Shown here in pieces: positions 27,513 to 36,579 of a stretch of DNA of 64,000 nt (the first letter of the stretch is position 1; each line of letters opens with the position of its first letter). Where the stretch lies: contig JAEUMY010000007.1 in the NCBI GenBank assembly GCA_016791265.1, forward strand, positions 248,001 through 312,000. The letters are read 5' to 3'. A program made the translations under genes and the position numbers. The notes beneath the pieces are model-generated. The model did no database searches and was not told where the DNA came from. It worked only from the letters and a program-made list of their open reading frames with translations. This DNA comes from Betaproteobacteria bacterium. GTDB lineage: Bacteria; Pseudomonadota; Gammaproteobacteria; Burkholderiales; Usitatibacteraceae.

Positions 27513-27593
27513 AAGTGCTCGTTTACTGCCGCGGTCGCCCCCGTCCCGGCCCTCCCACCGCAAGGTGGCGGGAGCGAAGGAGGATTGCGACCA

Positions 27594-27625
27594 CTCAAAC
27601 AAAACGGCGCGCCCGAGGGCGCGCC
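27594..27625 (-). terminator. Intrinsic terminator after fdnI
   Basis: On the minus strand GGCGCGCC-CTCG-GGCGCGCC (27625-27606) is a perfect 8-bp stem, followed by GTTTTGTTTG. It would end the fdnGHI transcript before fdhE. Confidence 0.75.
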
Positions 27626-27641
27626 GCAGGCTGTCTCATGC

Positions 27642-28259
27642 TTACTTCTCCGACATTTCCTTGTGCCACAGCGGGTGATGCTTCTTCGCCCACTTGTCGG
27701 TGACGGTGCCTTGCATCATGCCACGCATCGTGCCTTTGACCCAGATGGCGGCGTAGATGTGGACCATGACGCCGATGATGAGCACCAGCGCCGATACTGC
27801 GTGCAATAGCGTCGCCGCGCGCACGAGCCAGATCGGTTGGTTGCCTGCGAACCACGGCTGCCAGAAGAGGAGCCCGGTGGCGAAGAGAATCGCCATGCAA
27901 GCCACCATCACCCAGAACAACACCTTCTGTCCGCCGTTGTAGCGGCCGACGGGCGGCAGCTTGTGCTCCTCGTTGTTGGCCGCGTCACGCCATTGAGAGA
28001 GCCACTGCTTGTCACTGTCCGTCATCTTGTTGTGATGGGCGAAACGGAACGCCATCGACACGAAGGCGAAGAACATGATGAGCCCGATGAAAGGATGCAG
28101 GATGCGCGTCCACGGGCCGCCGCCAAACAGGTTGGTGAGAAAGTAGAAAGAAGGGTGAAAGAACGCCAGCCCCGAGAGCGCCGCCAACACGAACGTGATG
28201 GCGATGACCCAGTGGTTGACCCGGTCTGACTCGTTGTACCGCTCGATGTCTTTTGCCAT
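27642..28259 (-). CDS. fdnI: Formate dehydrogenase gamma subunit (cytochrome b)
   Basis: A 205-residue membrane subunit with four helices (NHWVIAITFVLAALSGLAFF; ILHPFIGLIMFFAFVSMAF; VLFWVMVACMAILFATGLL; LLHAVSALVLIIGVMVHIYA). Histidines in VNHWVIA, LHPF, LLHAV and VHIYA are the likely heme b ligands. It anchors the complex and passes electrons from formate oxidation to the quinone pool. Typical length (E. coli FdnI about 217). GAGGAG precedes the start. Confidence 0.9.
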   Translation of the reverse strand: MAKDIERYNESDRVNHWVIAITFVLAALSGLAFFHPSFYFLTNLFGGGPWTRILHPFIGLIMFFAFVSMAFRFAHHNKMTDSDKQWLSQWRDAANNEEHKLPPVGRYNGGQKVLFWVMVACMAILFATGLLFWQPWFAGNQPIWLVRAATLLHAVSALVLIIGVMVHIYAAIWVKGTMRGMMQGTVTDKWAKKHHPLWHKEMSEK

Positions 28260-28271
28260 GTGGGATTCTCC

Positions 28272-29141
28272 TCAGTGCTTGTCGTTGTCGACTTCGGCGT
28301 CGTTCGGTCCCACCCTCACGTAATGCAGGAAGGCGAACAACGCGGTGAGGCCCATCGCGGCGACGCCGAGCGGCTTGGCGATGCCTTTCCAGAGTGACAC
28401 CATCGGGCTGACTTTCGGGTCGGCGGGCAGGCCGCTGTATTCCTGCGGCTTGTCGCCATGGCGCAGCACATACATCACGTGCGTGCCGCCCACACCCGCC
28501 GGGTTGTACAGCGCGGCCTTCTGGTAGCCCCGCTCCTTCAACTCGCCGGCGCGCTTCTCGCCGTAGGCCACCATCTCGTCCTTGCCGCCGAACACGATGG
28601 CGCCGGTGGGGCAGGTCTTGACGCAGGCGGGCTCGAGACCGACCGAGACGCGGTCGGAACAGAGCGTGCATTTGTACGCCTTGCTGTCCTTCTTGGAGAT
28701 GCGCGGAATGTCGAACGGGCAGCCGGTCACGCAATAGCCGCAGCCGATGCAGTTCTCCTGCTTGAAGTCCACGATGCCGTTGGCATACTGCACGATGGCG
28801 CCGGGCGACGGGCAGGCCTTGAGGCAGCCGGGGTCGGCGCAGTGCATGCAGCCATCCTTGCGGATGAGCCAGTCGAGCCGGGTTTCATTCTCGACTTCGG
28901 CGAAGCGCATCAGCGTCCAGGAAGAAGCCGTCAAGTCGGCGGGGTTGTCGTACACCCCGACGTTCATGCCGATGTCCTCCTTCAAGTCGTTCCATTCCTG
29001 GCAAGCGACCTGACAGGCTTTGCAGCCGATGCACTTCGACTCATCGATGAGCTTGGCGACTTTCGGCGTCTCCCGGATGCTGGAGGACGGCGTCGTGGTG
29101 GCCGAGCGGCGGGTGACGTCCATTGAGGTTTGCATGGTCAT
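28272..29141 (-). CDS. fdnH: Formate dehydrogenase beta subunit, four [4Fe-4S] clusters
   Basis: A 289-residue ferredoxin-type subunit relaying electrons from FdnG to FdnI. Four cysteine groups are visible: [50 protein letters not shown] and CTLCSDR...[12 protein letters not shown]-terminal helix ([17 protein letters not shown]) anchors it to the membrane from the periplasmic side. The start follows GAGGAG and lies 10 bp after the fdnG stop. Confidence 0.95.
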   Translation of the reverse strand: MTMQTSMDVTRRSATTTPSSSIRETPKVAKLIDESKCIGCKACQVACQEWNDLKEDIGMNVGVYDNPADLTASSWTLMRFAEVENETRLDWLIRKDGCMHCADPGCLKACPSPGAIVQYANGIVDFKQENCIGCGYCVTGCPFDIPRISKKDSKAYKCTLCSDRVSVGLEPACVKTCPTGAIVFGGKDEMVAYGEKRAGELKERGYQKAALYNPAGVGGTHVMYVLRHGDKPQEYSGLPADPKVSPMVSLWKGIAKPLGVAAMGLTALFAFLHYVRVGPNDAEVDNDKH

Positions 29142-29151
29142 GGTCGGCTCC

Positions 29152-32100
29152 TCACGCTTTCTCGATGTTGACCAGGAACGCCTTGAACTCCGGCGTCTGG
29201 CTGTTCGCGTCGCCCACGTAAGGCGTCAGCGTGTTGGAGAGATACCCGTTTTGCGCCACGCCGATGAAGCCCCAGTGGATGGGGATGCCGACGTGATGCA
29301 CCTTCTTGCCATTGACGTCCAGCCCTTTGATGCGCTTGGTCACCACGCACGTGGCCTTGATCTCGCCACGCATGGATTTCACCTTGACCATGTCACCGTT
29401 GTGGATGCCTTTCTCCTTCGCCAACTCGGTGCCGATCTCGATGAACTGGGCCGGCTGCACCGACGAGTTGGAGATGGAGTTCTTGGTCCAGAAGTGATGG
29501 TGCTCGGTGAGACGGTAGGTCGTCGCCGCGTACGGGAACTCCGCCGCCTTGCCGAACTGTTCCAAGTCACCTTTGAACACCCGCGCCGCCGGATTGCTGA
29601 CCGCCTTGGGATTGGTCGGACACATGAGGTTGGTGCCGACCGGCGTCTCGAACGGTTCGTAATGCTCGGGGAACGGGCCTTCGTTCATCAGGCCCACCGC
29701 GAACAGGCGGGCGACGCCCTCAGGCGTCATGATGAACGGACCCGCGCCGGACTCCGGCCCCAACGCGGGCGCGATGTCAGGCACATCCACCCCAGCCCAA
29801 GCCTTGCCGTTCCAGGCGATGCCGCGGCGGGACGCGTCCCACGGCTTGCCGGCCGGATCGGCGCCAGCGCGGTTGTACAGCACGCGCCGGTTGGCGGGCC
29901 AGGAGAAGCCCCAGCCAGGGTAGTTGCCCAGACCCGACGGGTCGGCCAAGTCGCGCCGCGCGGTCAGGTTGCCTGCCTGCGAGAAACAACCGGCGTAGAT
30001 CCAGTTGCCGCAGGCGGTGGACCCGTCATCGCGCAGCATGGCGAAGCCGGGCAATTGCTCTCCCGCTTTCACCAGCACGGTCGGCGGCGTCCCCTTGGGA
30101 ACGGGCGGCGCTTTGGGATCGACAGGCGCCAGCACGTCCTCGATGGCGCGACCGTTGATTTCGCGCAGCAACTCTTCCGGCGCCGGCATGTTGGCGTTGG
30201 CGTAGGTCCAGGTCAGGTTCTGGATCGCGTCGGCGAAGGCGCCCGGCTCCGCCTTGTACATCGCGCGAAGCTTCAGGAAGAGACGCGCCGTGATTTCCGA
30301 ATCGACCTTGGCCTCGCCGGGCGGCTCGACGGCGCGCTGTTTCCAGGCGATGACACGGCTTGAGTTGGTGAAGGTGCCGGTCTCCTCGGCGAAACAGGAG
30401 GAGGGCAGGCGGAACACCTCGGTCTGGATCTTGGAGGGGTCGACGTCGTTGAACGCGCCGTAGTTCTTCCAGAATTCAGCCGTCTCGGTGCGCAGCGGGT
30501 CGATGACCACCAGATACTTCAGCTTGGCGAAAGCGGTGCCCAACTTCTTCTTGTTGGGAATGGCCGCGATCGGGTTGAAGCCCTGGCAAATGAAGCCGTT
30601 GACCTTCCCCTGGAACATGCGGTCGAAGATCGCCAGCGAGTCGTAGGCCGTGTCACGCTTTGGCAGCCAGTCATACGCGAAGTCGTTCTCCTTGGTGGCG
30701 GCGGCGCCATACCAGGCCTTCATGAGGCTGGTGTGCCACTTGGAGAAGTTCTGCGGGAAATTCATCTGGTTGGGCCTGAGCGGCTTGGGCGTGCGGGCCT
30801 TGAGGTAGGTCTCGCGGTCCACGTCGCCGTCGCCGGGCGCGCCGAGGTAGCCCGGCAGCACTTCGGAGTATGCGCACATGTCGGTGATGCCCTGCACATT
30901 CGCATGCCCCCGCAGCGCATTCACGCCACCGCCGGCCCGGCCCATGTTGCCAAGCAGCAACTGGATCATGGCCATGGCGCGGATGTTCTGCGAACCCACG
31001 GTGTGCTGGGTCCAGCCCAACGCGTAGCAGATGGTCATCACCTTGTCCGGCGTATGCGTGCCGGCGATGTACTCGGCGACCTTCAGGAACTGCTCTTTCG
31101 GCGTGCCGGTGATCTTCGACACCAGCTCGGGCGTGTAGCGCGAGTAGTGCTTCTTCATCAGCTGGAACACGCATTGCGGATCCTGCATGGTCTCGTCGAC
31201 GAGCACGAAATCATCCTTGCCGCGCTGGTACGCCCAGGTGGACTTGTCGTAGGTGCGCTTCTCTTCGCTGTAGCCGGAGAAGAAGCCGTTGTCGAACTTG
31301 AAGTCCGGATTCACCAGGAACGTGGCGTTGGTGTACGCCTTCACGTATTCCGCGTGGATCTTGTTGTTGGACAGCATGTGGTTGATGACGCCGGCTAGGA
31401 AGGCGATGTCGGTCCCCACGCGTAACGGCGCGTAGTAGTCGGCAACCGCGGCCGAGCGCGTGTAGCGCGGATCGACCACAACCAATTTGGCCTTCCTGTG
31501 TTGCATCGCTTCCGTGACCCATTTGAATCCGCACGGATGCGCTTCGGCGGCGTTGCCGCCCATGATGAGAATCAGATCAGCGTTCTTGATGTCCACCCAG
31601 TGGTTGGTCATCGCACCTCTGCCAAAAGTCGGGCCCAGACTGGACACCGTTGGCGCGTGTCATATTCGTGCTTGGGTGTCGAACGCGACCATCCCGAGCG
31701 CGCGTGCCGTTTTGACGGCGAGGTAACCGGATTCATTGGAGGCCGCGCTGGATATCAGCATGGCGGTGGTGTTCCAGCGATTGACCGTGACGCCCTTGTC
31801 GTTCTTGGCGATGAAGTTCTTGTCGCGGTCCGCCTTCATGTGTTTGGCGATGCGGGTGAGCGCCTCATCCCAGGAAATGCGCTTCCACTCGTTGGAGCCG
31901 GGCTCGCGCACCTCGGGATGCTTGAGGCGGTTGGGGCTCTGGATCATGTCGACCAGGCCGGCGCCTTTGGGGCAGAGCGTGCCGCGGTTCACCGGATTGT
32001 CCGGATCGCCTTCGATGTGGATGATCTTCGGCTTGTTGTTCTTGGCCGTGTCACCCAGGGTGTACATGATGACGCCACAACTCACGGAGCAATACGGACA

Positions 32101-32247
32101 GGTGCTCCGGGTTTCGGTCGTGCGCGCCAGTTTGAAATTGCGGGTCTGGGCCAGCGCTTCCTGGGACGAGAATCCCAGAATGCCCAGACTCGATCCTCCA
32201 ATGCCTGCCGTACAGGCCTTGAAGAATTGCCTGCGGTTCATGTCCAT
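29152..32247 (-). CDS. fdnG: Formate dehydrogenase alpha subunit, selenocysteine-containing, Mo/W-bisPGD (UGA read through)
   Basis: 1031 residues if the in-frame UGA at 31662-31660 is read as Sec. Codon 196 is the Sec codon, the same number as in E. coli FdnG, in context [14 protein letters not shown], and both sides of the UGA continue the same protein. The N-terminus is a Tat signal ([13 protein letters not shown]) and carries the [4Fe-4S] motif [21 protein letters not shown] and the pterin-binding domains follow. It is exported folded and oxidises formate to CO2 in the periplasm, likely with W or Mo. The start at 32247 has GGAGGAG upstream. A standard caller would split it at the UGA. Confidence 0.95.
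31621..31662 (-). promoter_or_regulatory. SECIS-type hairpin and Sec UGA codon
   Basis: In the mRNA, GUCCAGUCUGGGC starts 14 nt after the UGA: G-C, U-G and CCA/UGG pairs close the loop GUC. The AGUCU apex also occurs in the bacterial fdnG signal as I recall it, and the distance is right for SelB binding. Folding should be confirmed. Confidence 0.65.
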
Positions 32248-32366
32248 CGCTGCTCCTCCTGGTGGTTTCATAAGCGCGAATAACCGCAGCACATCCGCAA
32301 TTCCCGTACCAAGCGCAAGGATTTGGCAAATCAGAGGGTTGCGCAAAGTGGGGCCAGCTGACGTGC

Positions 32367-32396
32367 GACAGAATGTCGCGCCCCGGACAAAATGTC
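32367..32396. promoter_or_regulatory. Tandem dyads GACAGAATGTC and GACAAAATGTC
   Basis: Two 11-bp inverted repeats of the form GACA-N3-TGTC, 19 bp apart, about 120 bp upstream of both fdnG and tupB. Candidate operator for a shared regulator; the protein is unknown. Confidence 0.45.
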
Positions 32397-32453
32397 TCAG
32401 ACCACACATTGAGATGGCGCAATGCAGCATGCGCACCGAGTGCGGTTAGCATT

Positions 32454-32465
32454 GCGAATATTCGC
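32454..32465. repeat. Iterated palindrome, copy 20 (upstream of tupB)
   Basis: Perfect intergenic copy 41 bp before the tupB ATG. Confidence 0.95.
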
Positions 32466-32506
32466 AACGCCGCCCAAGCAAGCTGAGGCGGCCCATCGCA
32501 GCCTTC

Positions 32507-33211
32507 ATGCAAGACATCCTGCAAAGTCTAGGTCTGGCCTTCAACCTGATGTGGCGGCTGGACCCCAATCTCGTTGCCATCGCCACGCTGTCGCTCAAGG
32601 TCTCGGGCGGCGCGGTGCTGCTGGCCGCCGTGCTGGCACTGCCCTTTGGCGCGTGGCTGGCGCTGGCGCGGTTTCCGGGGCGCGATGCCGTCATCGCCGT
32701 GCTGAACGGCATGATGGGTTTGCCGCCGGTGGTGGTGGGCCTGCTCGTTTACCTTCTGCTTTCGCGCGCCGGGCCGCTGGGTCCACTCGGGCTCTTGTTC
32801 ACGCCCGCCGCCATGAGCATCGCTCAGGCGATTTTGATTTTCCCCATCATCGCGGCACTGGCGCGGCAAGTCATCGAGGATGCGTGGGACGAGTACCGCG
32901 AGCAACTGCTCTCGCTCAACGCGACGCGCTGGCAGTGTGCCGAAGCGCTGTTGTGGGACATGCGCTTCTCGCTGTCCACCAGTGTGCTGGCCGGCTTCGG
33001 CCGCGCGGTGGCGGAAGTGGGTGCCGTCATGATCGTGGGTGGCAATATCGACGGCGTGACCCGCGTGATGACCACGGCCATCGCGCTGGAAACCAGCAAG
33101 GGAGATTTGCCGTTGGCGCTTGCGCTGGGTCTGGTGCTGATCTTCCTCGTGGTGTGCATCAATTTCGCCGCGCAAGCGGTGAAGAGCTACGCCAGGCGGA
33201 GGCATGGATGA
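32507..33211 (+). CDS. tupB: Tungstate ABC importer permease TupB
   Basis: A 234-residue permease of the Tup/Wtp class with five to six membrane helices and the coupling-loop motif (YREQLLSLNATRWQCAEALLW..FGRAVAEVGAVMIVGGNIDG). It forms the channel for tungstate import with TupC and TupA. Its position directly beside fdnGHI suggests supply of W (or Mo) to the formate dehydrogenase. It overlaps tupC by ATGA. Confidence 0.9.
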   Translation: MQDILQSLGLAFNLMWRLDPNLVAIATLSLKVSGGAVLLAAVLALPFGAWLALARFPGRDAVIAVLNGMMGLPPVVVGLLVYLLLSRAGPLGPLGLLFTPAAMSIAQAILIFPIIAALARQVIEDAWDEYREQLLSLNATRWQCAEALLWDMRFSLSTSVLAGFGRAVAEVGAVMIVGGNIDGVTRVMTTAIALETSKGDLPLALALGLVLIFLVVCINFAAQAVKSYARRRHG

Positions 33212-33912
33212 CGAGCATCCTGCCGCTGAGCGTTCGTGATCTTGGTTTCACCATCGCGGGCCATGAGGTCATACAGGGCGTTTCGCTCGATCTCGCGGCT
33301 GGGTCGCGCACCGTCGTACTGGGGCCGAACGGCGCCGGCAAGAGCGTGTTGTTGCGCTTGCTGCACGGACTGCTTCAGCCCACCGGCGGGACGTTGCGGT
33401 GGGCGGCCGCGGACGCGCGGCGGCATCAGGCGATGGTGTTTCAGCGGCCCGTGATGCTGCGCCGGTCAGCGCTTGCGAATATTCGCTTCGCGCTGGACGT
33501 GGCGGGTGCCAAGGGCGAGACGGATGCGCGGGCGCGCCTGGCGCTGGATCGCGTCGGGCTTGGCCCGCTCGCGGAGCGGCCTGCGCGCGTGCTCTCCGGC
33601 GGCGAACAGCAGCGTCTGGCGCTGGCGCGCGCATGGGCGCTGCAACCGCAAGTGCTGTTTCTCGACGAGCCCACGGCCAGTCTCGATCCCGCCGCCACAC
33701 GCGCGGTGGAGGACGTGATCGTCGCCATGCATCAGGCGGGCGCCACCATCGTCATGACCACGCACGACATCGGCCAGGCGCGCAGGCTCGCGACCGATTT
33801 GCTGTTTCTGCATCAGGGCAGGCTGATCGAGGCCACGCCGGCAGAGGCGTTCTTTGCGCAACCGCGGTCGGCCGAAGCGGCCGCGTTCATTCGAGGAGAA
33901 TTGCTATGGTGA
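33208..33912 (+). CDS. tupC: Tungstate ABC importer ATPase TupC
   Basis: A 234-residue ATPase: Walker A GPNGAGKSV (39-47), Q-loop MVFQRPVML, signature LSGGEQQR, Walker B VLFLDEPTASLD and H-loop MTTHDIGQA. It drives tungstate uptake. No regulatory TOBE domain is present, unlike ModC downstream. Residues 90-93 (ANIR) come from the palindrome just past the Q-loop. Overlaps both neighbours. Confidence 0.9.
   Translation: MTSILPLSVRDLGFTIAGHEVIQGVSLDLAAGSRTVVLGPNGAGKSVLLRLLHGLLQPTGGTLRWAAADARRHQAMVFQRPVMLRRSALANIRFALDVAGAKGETDARARLALDRVGLGPLAERPARVLSGGEQQRLALARAWALQPQVLFLDEPTASLDPAATRAVEDVIVAMHQAGATIVMTTHDIGQARRLATDLLFLHQGRLIEATPAEAFFAQPRSAEAAAFIRGELLW
33475..33486. repeat. Iterated palindrome, copy 21 (tupC)
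   Basis: Perfect copy in the ANIR phase, residues 90-93, in the helical region after the Q-loop. Confidence 0.95.
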
Positions 33913-34805
33913 AAGCGGCACAGCGAATATTGCGCGTGAACGTATTCGGGATGTTCACGCGCCCTTTCAGGACCGCCTTCGGCACCCGTGCAAAGTCCAC
34001 AGGACTCTGTCTGGTCGCAACCGCGCTGTTGCTGGCGGCTGGCGTTGCGAATTCACAGGAAAAGTTCATCATCGTCGCATCGACCACCTCCACCCAGGAT
34101 TCCGGCCTCTTCGGCCACATCCTGCCACTCTTCAAGGCCAAAACCGGCATTGAAGTGCGCGTCGTCGCGCAAGGCACGGGCCAGGCGCTGGCGACGGCGA
34201 AGAAGGGCGATGCGGACGTCGTGTTCGTCCACGACAAGGTGGCCGAGGCCAAGTTTGTCGAGGAGGGATTCGGCGTGGATCGGCGCGAGGTGATGTACAA
34301 CGACTTTGTCATCGTCGGTCCCAAGAGTGATCCCGCGAAGTCTGCCGGCAAAGATGTCATCGTGGCGCTGAGGAAAATCGCCGAAGCGAAAGCGCCCTTT
34401 ACCTCGCGCGGTGACAAGAGCGGCACGCATGCGGCGGAGCTCCGCTACTGGACGCAAGCCGCGATCGACCCGCAAACCGGAAAGGGCACGTGGTATCGCG
34501 AGACCGGATCCGGCATGGGACCGACCCTCAACACCGCCTCGGCCATGAACGCCTACGCCTTCACCGATCGCGGCACCTGGCTGTCATTCAAGAATCGCGG
34601 CGAGCTCGCGATCCTGGTTGAGGGTGACGCGAGGCTCATCAATCAGTACGGCATCATGCTGGTGAATCCGGCCAGGCACGCGCATGTGAAAAAGGCGCTG
34701 GGTCGGCAGTTCATCGAATGGGTGGCTTCCGCGGAAGGTCAGGCGGCCATCGCCAGCTACAAGGTGAATGGCGAGCAATTGTTTTTTCCGAACTACGGGA
34801 GGTGA
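33906..34805 (+). CDS. tupA: Tungstate-binding periplasmic protein TupA
   Basis: A 299-residue secreted binding protein. After a long signal region (core LCLVATALLLAAGVANS) comes the TupA oxyanion motif IVASTTSTQDSGLF, then VVAQGTGQAL, DVVFVHDK and FTSRGDKSGTH, the loops that grip tungstate. TupA proteins bind tungstate much more tightly than molybdate. It overlaps tupC by 7 bp and ends one base from the convergent modC, with no terminator between. Confidence 0.9.
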   Translation: MVKAAQRILRVNVFGMFTRPFRTAFGTRAKSTGLCLVATALLLAAGVANSQEKFIIVASTTSTQDSGLFGHILPLFKAKTGIEVRVVAQGTGQALATAKKGDADVVFVHDKVAEAKFVEEGFGVDRREVMYNDFVIVGPKSDPAKSAGKDVIVALRKIAEAKAPFTSRGDKSGTHAAELRYWTQAAIDPQTGKGTWYRETGSGMGPTLNTASAMNAYAFTDRGTWLSFKNRGELAILVEGDARLINQYGIMLVNPARHAHVKKALGRQFIEWVASAEGQAAIASYKVNGEQLFFPNYGR

Positions 34806-34806
34806 A

Positions 34807-35898
34807 TCAGGCGAAGCCCACGCTGTGACGATCCAGCGAGATCGCCTTCACCAGTGCGAATATTCGCAAGCCGGGCCGAATCCCCAAGCGGTCGACGGAC
34901 TGACGCGTGACCCGCGCCAGCAGCATGCTGCCCCCCGCGGTGAGCCGTACATCCGTCACCGGCCCGGGTTCGGAACTCACTTCAGCCACTTCCGCTTCGA
35001 GAATGTTGGTCACGCTCACGTCCGCGGGGCGGCTCAGCGCCAGCGAAACATCGCGGGCGCGGATGCGCACCCGCACCCGCTCGCCGATGAGCGCGTCGAT
35101 GTGCGGGACGAGAAGCTCGCCACCCGCGAAGACGAGTCGCGAAAGGTCATACAAGGTGTCGTGATCGGCGACCAGTGCCTCGATGATGGCGCCGCGTTCG
35201 TAGCGGCCGGTGAGCGGCCCCAGGTCCAGCCGTCCCATGACTTCAGCCGGTGAGCCTTGCGCCGCGACCCGGCCTTCGGACAGCAGCACCACCTGATCCG
35301 CCAGCCGCGTGACTTCCTCCACCGCATGGCTCACGAGCAGGATGGGAATGCGGAATTCGTCGCGCAGCAGCTCGATGTAGTTGAGAATCTCGCTCTTGCG
35401 CATGCTGTCGAGTGATGCCAGCGGCTCATCAAGCAGCAGCAGCTTGGGGCTGGCGAGCAACGCCCGGCCGATGGCCACGCGCTGGCGCTCGCCGCCGGAA
35501 AGATGGGCGGGCTTTCTATCCATGAGACGGGCCAGGCCCAGCAGCGCCAGCACCTTCGCCGGGTCGACATAGTGCGCGTCCTGCGGTGTGCGGCGCTGCC
35601 CATATTCGAGGTTGCCCCGCACATCGAGATGGGGAAACAACATCCCGTCTTGGAACACGTAGCCAATGCGGCGCGATTCCGGTTTCGCGAATATTCGCGA
35701 TGCTGAATCCATGAGCACCTGCCCGCCGATCTCGATGCGCCCGCGCTCAGGGCGGGTGATGCCGGCGATGGCGTTGATCACGCTCGTCTTGCCCGCGCCG
35801 GAGCGGCCGAAAAGCGCCGTGACGGCTGCCGCCGACTCGAACGCCACGTCGAGTTGGAACTCGCCCAGGCGCTGGGAGATGTCAACGCTGAACATCAT
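34807..35898 (-). CDS. modC: Molybdate ABC importer ATPase ModC
   Basis: A 363-residue ATPase: Walker A GRSGAGKTS (31-39), Q-loop YVFQDGMLF, signature LSGGERQR, Walker B LLLLDEPLASLD, and a C-terminal molybdate-sensing TOBE domain (VTNILEAEVAEVSSEPGP..). Palindromes encode RIFA at 68-71 and 345-348. Other ModC proteins have a variable stretch before RR-[IL]-GYVFQ, which the first copy occupies without changing length. Overlaps modB by 17 bp. Confidence 0.95.
   Translation of the reverse strand: MMFSVDISQRLGEFQLDVAFESAAAVTALFGRSGAGKTSVINAIAGITRPERGRIEIGGQVLMDSASRIFAKPESRRIGYVFQDGMLFPHLDVRGNLEYGQRRTPQDAHYVDPAKVLALLGLARLMDRKPAHLSGGERQRVAIGRALLASPKLLLLDEPLASLDSMRKSEILNYIELLRDEFRIPILLVSHAVEEVTRLADQVVLLSEGRVAAQGSPAEVMGRLDLGPLTGRYERGAIIEALVADHDTLYDLSRLVFAGGELLVPHIDALIGERVRVRIRARDVSLALSRPADVSVTNILEAEVAEVSSEPGPVTDVRLTAGGSMLLARVTRQSVDRLGIRPGLRIFALVKAISLDRHSVGFA
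34856..34867. repeat. Iterated palindrome, copy 22 (modC)
   Basis: Perfect copy in the RIF(A) phase near the C-terminus (345-348). Confidence 0.95.
35687..35698. repeat. Iterated palindrome, copy 23 (modC)
   Basis: Perfect copy in the RIF(A) phase, residues 68-71. Confidence 0.95.
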
Positions 35899-36571
35899 GC
35901 GTGCGGGCGCGCCGCGTCATCCACTCGGATGCGGCCAACGCGGCAATGGACAGTGCCACGGCCACCAGCGATAGCTTGAAGGCCACCGGCTCCGCGCCAG
36001 GGACCTGTGTGGCGTTGTAGATGGCGAGCGGCAGCGTCTGCGTCTGGCCGGGAATGTTGGAGACGAACGTGATCGTCGCCCCGAACTCTCCGAGGCAGCG
36101 CGCGAAAGACAGGAGCGCGCCGGTGAAAATGCCGCCGGCAGCCAGCGGCAAGGTGATGGTGCGGAAGACCTGCCAGGGCGAGGCGCCCAATGTGCGCGCG
36201 GCGGACTCCAGCTTGGGGTCGATGGCGCTGAGCGACAGCCGGATGGCGCGCACCATGAGTGGGAAGCCCATGATGGCGGACGCCAGCGCCGCGCCCGTCC
36301 ACTTGAATGCGAACACGATGCCGAACCATTGATCAAGGTACGCACCGATGGGACCGTTGCGCCCGAGCAGCATCAGCAGCAGGAACCCGATCACGACCGG
36401 CGGCAGCACCAGCGGCAGGTGGATCACGGCGTCGAAGAGTGTCTTGCCCGGAAAGTCCTTGCGCGCGAGCAGCCACGCGCAGGCAACGGCGAACGGCAGG
36501 CTGAAGCCCACCGCCCAGAAGGACACCTTCAGCGACAGCCAGAGAATGCCTAGTTCGTCGCTCGTGAGCAT
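35882..36571 (-). CDS. modB: Molybdate ABC importer permease ModB
   Basis: A 229-residue permease with five to six helices. It shows HLPLVLPPVVIGFLLL, the coupling motif AARTLGASPWQVFRTITLPLA and FARCLGEFGATITFV, all characteristic of ModB. It forms the molybdate channel. The ATG at 36571 begins the first helix; the long upstream reading only mirrors modA. Starts 8 bp after the modA stop. Confidence 0.95.
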   Translation of the reverse strand: MLTSDELGILWLSLKVSFWAVGFSLPFAVACAWLLARKDFPGKTLFDAVIHLPLVLPPVVIGFLLLMLLGRNGPIGAYLDQWFGIVFAFKWTGAALASAIMGFPLMVRAIRLSLSAIDPKLESAARTLGASPWQVFRTITLPLAAGGIFTGALLSFARCLGEFGATITFVSNIPGQTQTLPLAIYNATQVPGAEPVAFKLSLVAVALSIAALAASEWMTRRARTHDVQR

Positions 36572-36579
36572 GTGGGGTC

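Larger units (their letters stand above)
32248..32506. other. Divergent control region between fdnG and tupB
   Basis: 259 bp without a gene. It holds two GACA-N3-TGTC dyads (32367-32396) and palindrome copy 20 near tupB. Promoters of the formate dehydrogenase and tungstate uptake operons must both lie here. Confidence 0.7.

Noticed and set aside
29152..32247. fdnG as a frameshifted or interrupted pseudogene
   Set aside because: There is one in-frame UGA exactly at the Sec position, both halves keep frame and all motifs, and the Sec machinery is adjacent.
32405..32430. Sigma54 promoter in the fdnG-tupB gap
   Set aside because: TGGCGC and a nearby GC are present but spacing and the TTGC element do not fit the -24/-12 consensus.
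32424..32452. Sigma70 promoter of tupB with TAGCAT just before palindrome copy 20
   Set aside because: The -10-like hexamer is good but no acceptable -35 lies 16-18 bp upstream.
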